This document shows, in pieces, positions 35,397-44,007 of a stretch of 64,000 bases of DNA. A program made the position numbers and the translations under genes. The notes under the pieces are model-generated. The model was not told where the DNA came from. It was given only the letters and a program-made list of their open reading frames with translations, and did not search any database. Position 1 is the first letter of the stretch, and each line of letters begins with the position of its first letter. The stretch covers positions 62,001 through 126,000 of the forward strand of contig SCPD01000017.1 in assembly GCA_005502925.1 (NCBI GenBank). Reading direction: 5' to 3'. This DNA comes from Rhizobiales bacterium Y(2018) (GTDB lineage: Bacteria; Pseudomonadota; Alphaproteobacteria; Rhizobiales; Aestuariivirgaceae).

Positions 35397-37118
35397 ATGC
35401 TCAAGCTGATGGCCCCTCCCGCCTCCGAGTTGCGCCAGGCCTTTTCGCGCTTCAAGGGCACATTTCTGTGGCTCGCCCTCTTCAGCGGCATCATCAACAT
35501 TCTCATGCTGACGGGCGCGCTGTTCATGCTCGAGGTCTATGACCGCGTCCTGCCGAGCGGCAGCGTGCCGACCCTGGTGGCGCTTGCCATTCTTGCCTCC
35601 GTGCTTTTTGGCGCACAGGCGCTCTTGGATGTCATCCGGTCGCGCATCCTCGTCCGCATCGGTAATTCCCTCACCCGCTCGCTCAGCCCGCGCCTGTTCG
35701 ACACCCTCCTGCATCTTCCCCTGGCCAGGGGAAATGGCGGCGACGGGCGGCTGTCGCCGCGCGATCTCGACCAGATCCGGTCCTTCATCTCCGGCGGCGG
35801 GTTGTTGTCCCTGTTCGATCTTCCCTGGATACCGGCCTATCTGGTTTTCTGCTTTGCCCTGCATTTCTGGATCGGCGTCACCGTCAGCATTGGCGCCCTC
35901 ATTCTCCTCGTCCTGACACTCGTCACCGAACTACTGACGCGCAAGCCGTCGGCGGAAGCCATCCTTACCGCCACCCGGCGTGACGCCTGGACACAAGCCT
36001 GCAAGCAGAATGCGGAGGCCGTCGCGGCGATGGCGATGAAGCAGCAGCTCCTGGCCAAATGGGAGGTCTTCAATCTCCGCTTCCTGAAAGCTCAGGAACA
36101 GGCACAGGACATCAGCGGGGGCTTCGGCGCGCTGTCGAAGGCGCTGCGCATGCTGCTGCAATCGGCCGTGCTCGCCGTCGGCGCCTATCTCGTCATCTAT
36201 GGACAGGCGACGGCGGGCATCATCATCGCGGGCTCGATCCTCAGCGCCCGGGCTCTGGCGCCTGTCGAGCTTGCGATTGCGAACTGGCGTGGCTTCCAGG
36301 CGGCGCGGCAAGGCGCCAGGCGGCTCGATCTGGCGCTTGCCGACACGCCGACGCACGCCATGCAGCTTTCCCTGCCCAGGCCCAGGTCCAATCTCTCCGT
36401 CGAAAATGCGGGTATTTCCCCGCCCGGCGCATCCCATCACGTGATCACCGATGTGAGTTTTACGCTCTCGGCAGGCACGGCACTCGGCATCATCGGTCCC
36501 AGCGCCTCCGGCAAATCCTCGCTCGCGCGGGCACTCGTCGGCATATGGCCCTTGGCGAACGGCAAGATCTGCCTCGACAGCGCCGCTCTGAAACTCTGGC
36601 CGTCGCAAACGCTCGGCGACAATATCGGTTATCTGCCTCAGGAAGCCCAGCTCTTCGACGGCACCATGGCGGAGAACATCTCGCGCTTCGCGCCGGAGGC
36701 CTCCGCTGAGGACATCATCACGGCGGCGAAGGCGGCCGGCGTGCATGAGATGATACTGACATTTGCCGACGGCTATGCGACGCGTATCGGTGAGGGCGGC
36801 TTTCTCCTTTCGGCCGGACAGCGGCAGCGGCTGGGACTGGCCCGCGCTCTGTATCGCAATCCCTTTCTTGTCGTTCTCGACGAGCCGAATTCAAATCTCG
36901 ACTCCGACGGAGAAGAGGCCCTCACGCGCGCCATCATGGACATCCGGGCGCGATCGGGCATCGTCATCATCATCGCGCATCGCCCGAATGTCCTCGCGGC
37001 GGTCGACAAGCTGCTCGTGCTGGCGGAAGGCCGCGTTCAGGCCTTCGGACCAAAGGCCGATGTGCTGCAGCGGGCCCGCCGGCCGGCGCCGGTTGCCATT
37101 GCGGGAGGCCGGTCTTGA
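35397..37118 (+). CDS. Type I secretion ABC transporter (PrtD/HlyB-like)
   Basis: The 573-residue protein has a membrane domain (about six helices, residues 20-310) and a C-terminal ATPase: Walker A GPSASGKSS (about 365-373), the signature LSAGQRQRLGLARAL (with Ala in place of the usual second Gly), and Walker B FLVVLDEPNSNLD. There is no N-terminal C39 peptidase domain, as in PrtD-type exporters. It drives export of the RTX protease upstream. The TTG start of the HlyD gene overlaps its stop. Confidence 0.93.
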   Translation: MLKLMAPPASELRQAFSRFKGTFLWLALFSGIINILMLTGALFMLEVYDRVLPSGSVPTLVALAILASVLFGAQALLDVIRSRILVRIGNSLTRSLSPRLFDTLLHLPLARGNGGDGRLSPRDLDQIRSFISGGGLLSLFDLPWIPAYLVFCFALHFWIGVTVSIGALILLVLTLVTELLTRKPSAEAILTATRRDAWTQACKQNAEAVAAMAMKQQLLAKWEVFNLRFLKAQEQAQDISGGFGALSKALRMLLQSAVLAVGAYLVIYGQATAGIIIAGSILSARALAPVELAIANWRGFQAARQGARRLDLALADTPTHAMQLSLPRPRSNLSVENAGISPPGASHHVITDVSFTLSAGTALGIIGPSASGKSSLARALVGIWPLANGKICLDSAALKLWPSQTLGDNIGYLPQEAQLFDGTMAENISRFAPEASAEDIITAAKAAGVHEMILTFADGYATRIGEGGFLLSAGQRQRLGLARALYRNPFLVVLDEPNSNLDSDGEEALTRAIMDIRARSGIVIIIAHRPNVLAAVDKLLVLAEGRVQAFGPKADVLQRARRPAPVAIAGGRS

Positions 37119-38428
37119 CGTCGCCCGTTCCGCGCCCTGAAGGCGATCCCTCGATACGCCGGCACATCACGCTTGGCCTGGCCGTCATCGCCCTTCTGCT
37201 GGGCGGGATGGGCAGCTGGGCGATGGTGAGCAAACTGGCTGGAGCGGTCATCGCTCCGGGCACTCTCGTCGTCGAGAACAACGTCAAGAAAGTGCAGCAT
37301 CCGACCGGCGGTGTCGTAAAGGACCTGCGCGTGAAGGAAGGCGACACGGTCACGGCGGGCGAGCTTCTGATCGCGCTCGATGGCACCCAGGCGCGCGCCA
37401 GCCTCGACATCATATTGGGCGGCATCGACGAGCTGGCGACCCGGAAGGCGCGCCTCGAAGCGGAGAGCGAAGGCGATGACGAGTTCGCCTTCCCGGCTGA
37501 GCTCGCTGAGCGGGCCCGGGAGCCGGGACTGGAGAAGATTCTGGCCGGCGAGCGGAAGTTGTTCGCGTTGCGCAAGGCCGAGCGCATCGGCCAGAAGCGG
37601 CTCTTGCGCGAGCGGATCGCCCAGCTTGGCAAAGAGGTCGAAGGGCTCACCGCGCAAGCCGCCGCCAAGGAGCAGGAGCTTTCCCTGATCGCCAAGGAGC
37701 TGGCCGGCACGCAGCAACTCTATCAGAAGGGGTTGATGACCCTGTCGCGCCTGACCGACATCGAGCGCACCGCGGCCCGCCTCGAAGGTGAACGGGCACA
37801 ACTTGTCGCCGGCACGGCCGAAGCCAAGGGCAAGATCGCCGAGATGGAGCTGGAGATCATCCAGATCGATCAGAAGCTGCGCGCGGAAGTGGGGGCCCAA
37901 CTTGCCGAGCTCAGGACCAAGCTCGCCGAGCTACAGGAACGCAAGACCGCCGCCCGCGACCAGTTGGACAGGCTCGAGATCCGCGCGCCGCAATCCGGCA
38001 CGGTCCACGAGCTCACCGTGCACACGGTTGGTGGCGTCGTGCAGGCGGCCGAGCCGTTGCTGCTCATCGTTCCCTCGTCCACAGCACTGGCGGTGGATGC
38101 CAGAATTGCGCCCAGAGAAGTCGACCGGATGCAGATCGGACAGAAGGTTGCCCTGCGCTTCTCGAACTTCAATCAGCAGACGACGCCCGAGATCAATGGC
38201 CGGCTGGTGCGGGTCTCGGCCGATGTGTCGGAAGACGTGCGGACGGGTCTCAGCTACTACACGGCCCGCATCGACATCTCAGCCGATCAGCTTGGACGAC
38301 TCGGCATGGTCAAGCTCCTGCCCGGCATGCCGGTGGAGACCTTCATCGCGACCGACGAGCGGACCGTGGCCTCTTATTTGCTGAAGCCTCTGTCGGATCA
38401 ACTCTTGCGGGCCTTCCGCCAGGAGTAA
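37115..38428 (+). CDS. Type I secretion membrane-fusion protein (HlyD family)
   Basis: The TTG at 37115 overlaps the ABC gene stop (TTGA) behind a GGGAGG site. The 437-residue protein has one N-terminal membrane helix (about 15-40), a barrel/lipoyl part (about 45-95; APGTLVVENNVKKVQHPTGG), a long alpha-helical hairpin (about 105-290) and the second lipoyl half (about 295-330; IRAPQSGTVHELTVHTVGG). It links the inner-membrane exporter to an outer-membrane TolC channel. No TolC gene is in the window, so one must come from elsewhere. Confidence 0.92.
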   Translation: MTSPVPRPEGDPSIRRHITLGLAVIALLLGGMGSWAMVSKLAGAVIAPGTLVVENNVKKVQHPTGGVVKDLRVKEGDTVTAGELLIALDGTQARASLDIILGGIDELATRKARLEAESEGDDEFAFPAELAERAREPGLEKILAGERKLFALRKAERIGQKRLLRERIAQLGKEVEGLTAQAAAKEQELSLIAKELAGTQQLYQKGLMTLSRLTDIERTAARLEGERAQLVAGTAEAKGKIAEMELEIIQIDQKLRAEVGAQLAELRTKLAELQERKTAARDQLDRLEIRAPQSGTVHELTVHTVGGVVQAAEPLLLIVPSSTALAVDARIAPREVDRMQIGQKVALRFSNFNQQTTPEINGRLVRVSADVSEDVRTGLSYYTARIDISADQLGRLGMVKLLPGMPVETFIATDERTVASYLLKPLSDQLLRAFRQE

Positions 38429-38439
38429 GTACCTCGGCA

Positions 38440-38739
38440 TCATCCACCGGCGATCGCCTCGCCATAATGCTCGACCAGCGGAAACGGCGCGTAGAAATGA
38501 TGCAGCCGGCGCTTCCATTCGAGATAGCGATCCGAGCCGCGGAAGCCCTGCGTATGGGCTTCCAGCGTTTCCCACTCGACCAGCAGCAGATATTTGCCCC
38601 GGCTCTCGATACAAGGCTTGACCGCGATGCGGATGAGGCCGGGCGTCGCCTGGATCAGCGGCAGCGCCTCACGCATCGCCTGCTCGAACTCGGCTTCGAG
38701 CCCTGACTTCACCTGCAACAGCGCGTGTTCGAGGATCAT
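38440..38739 (-). CDS. Antibiotic-biosynthesis-monooxygenase (ABM) domain protein
   Basis: The 99-residue protein is one ABM/dimeric alpha-beta barrel domain: LLQVKSGLEAEFEQAMREA (about 7-25), an LIRIAVKPCIESRGKYLLLV strand pair (about 35-54), WETLEAH, and a C-terminal helix. Such proteins are heme-degrading or quinone monooxygenases or unknown small enzymes. It converges with the HlyD gene, 11 bp apart, and has no clear operon partner. The substrate is unknown. Confidence 0.85.
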   Translation of the reverse strand: MILEHALLQVKSGLEAEFEQAMREALPLIQATPGLIRIAVKPCIESRGKYLLLVEWETLEAHTQGFRGSDRYLEWKRRLHHFYAPFPLVEHYGEAIAGG

Positions 38740-38857
38740 CGCCGATATCCCTGCGATGGAATAATGTCACAACTCACTTGACGCTTCCCCAACGTAATAT
38801 ACTCTTCCAAATGTTGCCTCCCCTGTTTAGCGCAGCAACTAACTCCGGAAGAGCCCC

Positions 38858-41578
38858 ATGACACCCGACACACCGGCGTCCGCCCGAGAGTTCGTTGCTG
38901 AATCAGGTATGGTGCCGGATGCCCGGCGATGCAAATGCGAGGACAACGCTCAAGCTGATTTCGACCCCAAAGGGTTTGATGCGGTGTTGGCCCGGGAATA
39001 CGAGACCATCCGGGCACGCCGGAACACATTTGGGATCACCAGCAGCATCGGGACAGAAGAACAGCCGGACCAACGGCCGGCGGATCTGTTTGGGATCGCA
39101 CTGTCGGGTGGAGGAATCCGGTCTTCCTCATTCTGTCTCGGCGCCCTTCAGGCTCTGGATCAATATGGTCTGCTCTGCCGCGCCGACTATCTTTCGACTG
39201 TTTCCGGTGGTGGCTACATAGCCGCCAGCATGGTTGCGGCGATGAACGCGGGCGCCGAGGACAATACCCGAGAACGATCACCCACAGGATGGGCTTTCCC
39301 ATTCACCGCAGGCAGCAATTCTGATGTCAGCGACACCAAGCTTGTCGGTCACATAAGAGACAACGGCAAATTTCTAGCCCCCCACGGGCTCCCCGACATA
39401 GGTCTGTCCTGCGCAGTGCTGATGCGCGGCCTCGCTGTCAATCTCCTGATGCTTCTGGCTGTTCTCCTGCCGCTGGCGACGATCATCATCATCGCGAACC
39501 CGACCACCGACAAGCTGCGACACAGCATTTTGCTCGATTTGGCAACCCGGTTTGGGCCGGATACATGGAGCAAGCTTTCCTTCCTGAGTGATCCTTTCAT
39601 TCTGTCGAAGATGACGGCAATTGTCCTCATTTACTGGCTAATAGGATGGGCCATTTTTCGCTCTCACAAGGAAAGCGATGCGCTACGCAAAGCGAGAAAA
39701 CGGTCCGCGAAAGCAGCTGGTTCAACACAAGACGAGACCACGAGACTCGCACAGCGAGTTCCCGCCCAAGAGCAGAGCGGCAAGGGTGCGAAGCTCGGAC
39801 GCTTCCTGTTGATCGTGCTGATCATCGCTCTTGCCATCGAAGTTCAGCCGCAGATCATCAATGGGCTTCTCGCCTGGATGAAGGCAAAAGGGGACGGAAG
39901 CTGGCTCAACACAATCGTCACTTTGGCGATCGCCGCAGGCTCGATCATCATACCCACGGCCGTATTCGAGTCAAAACTGGTCGCGTGGATCGAGCACGCC
40001 ATGAGCTCCTCCAAATGGGGCATATGGCTGCAAGCTCTTCTGGCACGCGCCGCATTTTACGCTTTGGGCCTGGCACTGCCTTTGGTCGTCTATGGGCTTT
40101 TCCTCTTTCTTGTCATCGTGGGCATCAAGCTCCCCTCTGTGGAGGGAAATCACTATCCCTACAGTCCCAGCCTCCTCGTGGCACCGGACTGGACTCTGGC
40201 GAAATTCCTGGGGATCACGCTTGGCCTTCTTCTCTGCCTATGGCTCGCATTGATCATTCGCTCTCACTATGGCCGACTGCACACGATTTTGAAGCGACTT
40301 GAATTCGACGCCAAGGTCGTTCTCGTAATTCTATCGGCGGCGGCGCTATTGGCCGCTTCGGCTTACGCAACACGTGTCGGCTCGGGCGAGCAGGAATGGA
40401 TTGTCCTTACCAATTACACGCTTTTGACCGCTATAGTTCTGGTCATCGCCGCGAATTTCACCGAGAACGCCAACGGGCTGCATAGGCTCTATCGGGACCG
40501 GCTGCGGCACACCTTCAACCTCAACCACATTGCTCTGCATGAGCTGGACGATCGATGCCCCTATCTCCTGATAAATGGCACCCTGAATGTCAGACGCCCC
40601 CGAACGAAAAAGAAACACCGGTGGGCTGGCGCGCAACCACAAGCCGAAACCTCCGATCACTTTTCGGCGGATCCGGCGAAGCGCGGGCGGAACGCCGAGT
40701 TCTTCCTGCTATCCCGGCACTTCATTGGCAGTGATGCCACCGGCTACGCGTGTTCGCGGGAGCTGAACAAGCAGCAGCCGGAACTGGACCTTGCCGCCGC
40801 GGTTGCGATATCGGGCGCCGCCGTTTCCTCGAGCATGGGACGAGTAGGAATAGGTCTTCTGGGGCCAACTCTGGCCCTGCTCAATCTCCGGCTGGGTTAC
40901 TGGTTGCGCAACCCCAAGAAACTCGATCCCGATCAATTGGGATGGGAGGAGATATTTCGTCGTTATCTGTTCGACGAGGCCTTCGGCCATCTCCACACCG
41001 GCAGCCCGCGGATCTACATCACCGATGGCGGACATATCGACAATATCGGCCTCTACCAGCTGTTGAAGCGGCGCTGCCGATTCATCATTGTCATCGACGC
41101 CGAGGCCGATCCGGGTATGAATTTCAGCGCCTTTGCCGACGTCCAGCGCTTCGCGCGCATCGACGAGGGTGTACTCATCTCCCTCGACTGGCGTCCCATG
41201 AGAGCGGCAACTCTGGCACGTTTGGAGGATCGCACGAAATCCCCGGACGCGCATAAGCTGCATTTCGCCGCCGGCCATATCCTCTATAAGGATGGATCAA
41301 AGGGAATGCTGCTTTATGTAAAGGCCACAGTGACCGGGGATGAGCCCGATTACATCCTCGACTACGAACGGCGCTATCCAACCTTCCCACATGAATCCAC
41401 GAGCGACCAGTTCTTCTCGGAAGAGCAGATGGAAGCCTACCGAGCCTTGGGATTTCATGCCATGCGTGTCGCGCTTGACCAGCCCCCGGCGATAAATGCG
41501 GATGCCACCGCCGCCGAGAAAGAACGCGACCGCCTCGTCAATGAGCTCAAGAATAGTTGTAAGCCAGTCCCAGCCTGA
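38858..41578 (+). CDS. Large patatin-like phospholipase with an inserted multi-helix membrane domain
   Basis: The 906-residue protein begins with a patatin block: SGGGIRS (83-89) as oxyanion loop and TVSGGGY with nucleophile Ser116. The catalytic Asp lies far away at 723 in DGGHIDNIG. Between them, about residues 185-560, are roughly eight hydrophobic helices in groups, which split the hydrolase fold into two halves. The enzyme would cleave acyl esters at the membrane. G+C seems lower and codon use less biased than in the flanking genes, which hints at horizontal origin. It converges with the carbonic anhydrase gene. Confidence 0.85.
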   Translation: MTPDTPASAREFVAESGMVPDARRCKCEDNAQADFDPKGFDAVLAREYETIRARRNTFGITSSIGTEEQPDQRPADLFGIALSGGGIRSSSFCLGALQALDQYGLLCRADYLSTVSGGGYIAASMVAAMNAGAEDNTRERSPTGWAFPFTAGSNSDVSDTKLVGHIRDNGKFLAPHGLPDIGLSCAVLMRGLAVNLLMLLAVLLPLATIIIIANPTTDKLRHSILLDLATRFGPDTWSKLSFLSDPFILSKMTAIVLIYWLIGWAIFRSHKESDALRKARKRSAKAAGSTQDETTRLAQRVPAQEQSGKGAKLGRFLLIVLIIALAIEVQPQIINGLLAWMKAKGDGSWLNTIVTLAIAAGSIIIPTAVFESKLVAWIEHAMSSSKWGIWLQALLARAAFYALGLALPLVVYGLFLFLVIVGIKLPSVEGNHYPYSPSLLVAPDWTLAKFLGITLGLLLCLWLALIIRSHYGRLHTILKRLEFDAKVVLVILSAAALLAASAYATRVGSGEQEWIVLTNYTLLTAIVLVIAANFTENANGLHRLYRDRLRHTFNLNHIALHELDDRCPYLLINGTLNVRRPRTKKKHRWAGAQPQAETSDHFSADPAKRGRNAEFFLLSRHFIGSDATGYACSRELNKQQPELDLAAAVAISGAAVSSSMGRVGIGLLGPTLALLNLRLGYWLRNPKKLDPDQLGWEEIFRRYLFDEAFGHLHTGSPRIYITDGGHIDNIGLYQLLKRRCRFIIVIDAEADPGMNFSAFADVQRFARIDEGVLISLDWRPMRAATLARLEDRTKSPDAHKLHFAAGHILYKDGSKGMLLYVKATVTGDEPDYILDYERRYPTFPHESTSDQFFSEEQMEAYRALGFHAMRVALDQPPAINADATAAEKERDRLVNELKNSCKPVPA

Positions 41579-41587
41579 CTCCAGCCC

Positions 41588-42220
41588 TTACACGACTGCC
41601 CAGCGGCGCGCCTCTTCGTCATAGACATTGAGCTCGCCGAGAGAGATGTCGAACCAGGCGCCGTTGAGGGTGAGTTCGCCCTTGGATTCGCGCACGCGCA
41701 CCCACGGAAAGGTGCGCAGATTGGCGAGCGAATGCTCGACCGAGGCCTGCTCGACCAGCGTCAGCCTTTGCGCCAGGCTGAGCTTCTCGTCATCGACGAT
41801 CGCCGCGACATCGCGCACGCCGGCGAGCCATTTGCCGATGAAGTCGCCGGTGCTGAGCGGATCGCCCGGCTCGGTGATCGCCCTGATGCCGCCGCAGCGG
41901 CCATGGCCCATGATGACGATGTGCTTGACGCCCAATTGCAGCACGGCGAATTCGAGTGCCGCACTGGTCGAATGGTGGCGTCCGTCCGGCGCATAGGGCG
42001 GCACCAGATTGGCCACATTGCGCACGACGAAGATTTCGCCGGGCCCGGCATCGAAGATCGTCTCGGGCGCGGCGCGCGAGTCGCAGCAGGCGATCATCAT
42101 GACCGTCGGCTTCTGCTGGCCCTCGCCGAGTTTCCGGTAACGCTCGGCCTCTGAGGCATAGCGCCCGGCGCGGAAGCTCGCATAGCCGTCGAGTAACCGT
42201 TGCGGGAAGTTGATGCTCAT
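41588..42220 (-). CDS. Beta-class carbonic anhydrase
   Basis: The ATG at 42218-42220 overlaps the upstream gene by 4 bp and gives 210 residues, standard for beta-CA. Zinc ligands are Cys45 (CCDSR, with Asp47/Arg49 dyad), His107 and Cys110 (GHGRCGG). It interconverts CO2 and bicarbonate. It is the last gene of a minus-strand operon behind the nitrilase-family and GNAT genes. CO2 released by an amidohydrolase pathway would explain the link, but that is inference. Confidence 0.94.
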   Translation of the reverse strand: MSINFPQRLLDGYASFRAGRYASEAERYRKLGEGQQKPTVMMIACCDSRAAPETIFDAGPGEIFVVRNVANLVPPYAPDGRHHSTSAALEFAVLQLGVKHIVIMGHGRCGGIRAITEPGDPLSTGDFIGKWLAGVRDVAAIVDDEKLSLAQRLTLVEQASVEHSLANLRTFPWVRVRESKGELTLNGAWFDISLGELNVYDEEARRWAVV

Positions 42221-43143
42221 TCCGCCGCCTCCGCTTTGTGGACTGAAAGATCGACTAGTTTTGCCCGCGGCAAGCTGCCTGCCCCTGGCTGCTCGCCCCA
42301 ATGCCGGTAGGTCTGGACGCCGCCCGTCTCGCGCACCCGTTTCAGGAGATCGAGATCGACCTTGGCGGCCACCCATTGCGGCTTGTTGAGCTCGCCCAGC
42401 GCGATGACGCCGCCCGGCGGGAAACCCTGGTCGGACGGCGCGAAGATGCCGGCGGCACCGCAATTATTCTCGACCGCGGTGCAGAAGGGCGCCGGCCCCA
42501 CCGTCGGCGAATGCACCGTATAGACCTGGTTCTCGAGCGCCCGCGCCATGGCGCCGGTGCGCACCCGCCAATAGCCGTGCTCGGTCTCGGTATTGGAGGG
42601 CGCCAGGATCACATCGGCGCCGGCCTCGGCGAGCGCCCGCGACAGCAGCGGAAACTCGATATCGTAGCAGATCACCAGACCGACCCGCGCCGGGCCGATG
42701 TCGAAGACGGTGAGCGCGCGCCCGGCCGCGATCTTCCACGGATCGCGCTCCCAGGGCGTCATCATCAGCTTGGCGTAGCGGCCCATCCGGCCCGACGGCC
42801 CGAAGAAACGCGCCACATTGAGTGTCGAACCATCGGCCTGGCGCTCCGGCGCGCTCGCCGCGACGATCGCCACGCCAAACCGCCGGGCCAGCTTTTCGTG
42901 CACGCGGTCGGCTTCCGGTAGCCGTCTCGACACCGCATCGATCGAGCGCTGCAGATCATGGCCGGCGTCCGGGCCGTCGAGCGACACCAGCTCCATGGAG
43001 GCATATTCCGGAAACACCAGGAGCTCGGCGCCCTGCCCCGCGGCCTCCGCGACCCAGCGCTCGAGCTTCGCCTCGTAGTCGGCGAAACTGCCAAGCGCGT
43101 CGAGCGGATATTGCGCCGCCGCGATCGTCAGGCTTCGGCTCAT
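42217..43143 (-). CDS. Carbon-nitrogen hydrolase (nitrilase superfamily)
   Basis: The 308-residue enzyme has the Glu-Lys-Cys triad: Glu46 (VFPEYASM), Lys125 (RYAKLMM) and Cys159 (VICYDIEFP). It hydrolyses an amide or nitrile in the cytosol. It lacks synthetase domains and is not a full-length NAD synthase. Four-base overlaps with both neighbours tie it to the GNAT and carbonic anhydrase genes. In some relatives a GNAT domain is fused to this hydrolase, which fits the pairing here. Confidence 0.92.
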   Translation of the reverse strand: MSRSLTIAAAQYPLDALGSFADYEAKLERWVAEAAGQGAELLVFPEYASMELVSLDGPDAGHDLQRSIDAVSRRLPEADRVHEKLARRFGVAIVAASAPERQADGSTLNVARFFGPSGRMGRYAKLMMTPWERDPWKIAAGRALTVFDIGPARVGLVICYDIEFPLLSRALAEAGADVILAPSNTETEHGYWRVRTGAMARALENQVYTVHSPTVGPAPFCTAVENNCGAAGIFAPSDQGFPPGGVIALGELNKPQWVAAKVDLDLLKRVRETGGVQTYRHWGEQPGAGSLPRAKLVDLSVHKAEAAE

Positions 43144-43730
43144 AGATCCCTCATCCAGAATTGCAGGGTCTGCTCGGTCTCGGCCGTATTGCCGATCTCG
43201 GTCCAGTGATAGGTCGTAACCAGTCCCCTTACAGGCCGGTATTGTCTTTTTGTCCAGAATGCATCGAGCGGGCGGTAATCGGGCGGCCGGCGCGGATCGT
43301 CCTTTGCCCGGACGACAGCGCAGAAGGTCGAGCGGGTCAATCCGAGCTGACGTGCCTGCGCTTCCCTTGCATCGAAGAAGGCATGCCCCAGGCCCCGACC
43401 GCGATAGCGGGCCGAGAGCACGGACTCGGCACAGTAGAAGATGGTCGCGATATCGAAGCCCTGGGCCGCGAAGGGCGCTTTGAACTCGTCATGCTCGGCG
43501 ATGAGCGGCAGGCCGGTCGAGGCGCCGACGATCTTGTCCCCATCCCGCGCCACCACGATGACGGCGCCCGGCGCTTGCGCCAGCTTGGTCAGATAGCGCC
43601 GCTCATAGTCGAGCGAGCCTTCATAGAGATAGGGATAGGAGCGGAACACTTCGATCCGGAGACCTGCCACGGCGTCAAGGCCGTCCTCAAGCCTGTCGCC
43701 CGTCAATATTTCGGTGGTGATCCCGCCCAT
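43140..43730 (-). CDS. GNAT-family N-acetyltransferase
   Basis: The ATG at 43728-43730 is taken as start; a longer form from 43796 adds a 22-residue extension with no family likeness. The 196-residue protein has the GNAT fold: VVARDGDKIVGASTGLPL (about 57-74) and the acetyl-CoA loop YRGRGLGHAFF (about 110-120). It is the first gene of the GNAT/nitrilase/carbonic anhydrase operon, with 4-bp overlap to the nitrilase gene. The acceptor substrate is unknown. Confidence 0.85.
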   Translation of the reverse strand: MGGITTEILTGDRLEDGLDAVAGLRIEVFRSYPYLYEGSLDYERRYLTKLAQAPGAVIVVARDGDKIVGASTGLPLIAEHDEFKAPFAAQGFDIATIFYCAESVLSARYRGRGLGHAFFDAREAQARQLGLTRSTFCAVVRAKDDPRRPPDYRPLDAFWTKRQYRPVRGLVTTYHWTEIGNTAETEQTLQFWMRDL

Positions 43731-43813
43731 GCTGAGGGCGGAGCTAAAGCAAAAGGCCGGGGCCTGCAAGTTTCCCGGCAGGTTCCCACATGGCACCGTT
43801 TCGCCAAACGAAT

Positions 43814-43837
43814 GGGAGCGCCGTCTCCGGCGCTCCC
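43814..43837. terminator. Hairpin downstream of the PhoX-like gene
   Basis: GGGAGCGCCG and CGGCGCTCCC form a perfect 10-bp stem with a TCTC loop. It lies 171 bp past the end of the minus-strand PhoX-like gene (in its direction of reading) and 84 bp before the GNAT start; ATTCGTTTGG follows on that strand, a weak T-run. Confidence 0.45.
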
Positions 43838-44007
43838 CGTGTCCTGCCCCTCATTCCGCAAGCGTTACGCAAACCTGCCGCGAAACGAGGGCTCTCTTGA
43901 AGTCCTGATCATCATCGCCGCACTTCACGACAGGCTGATGTCAGTTTCCGCACAATCCATTTCGAATCTGATTTCAACGACTTGGGTGGGCCGCTTGAAT
44001 CAGATCC

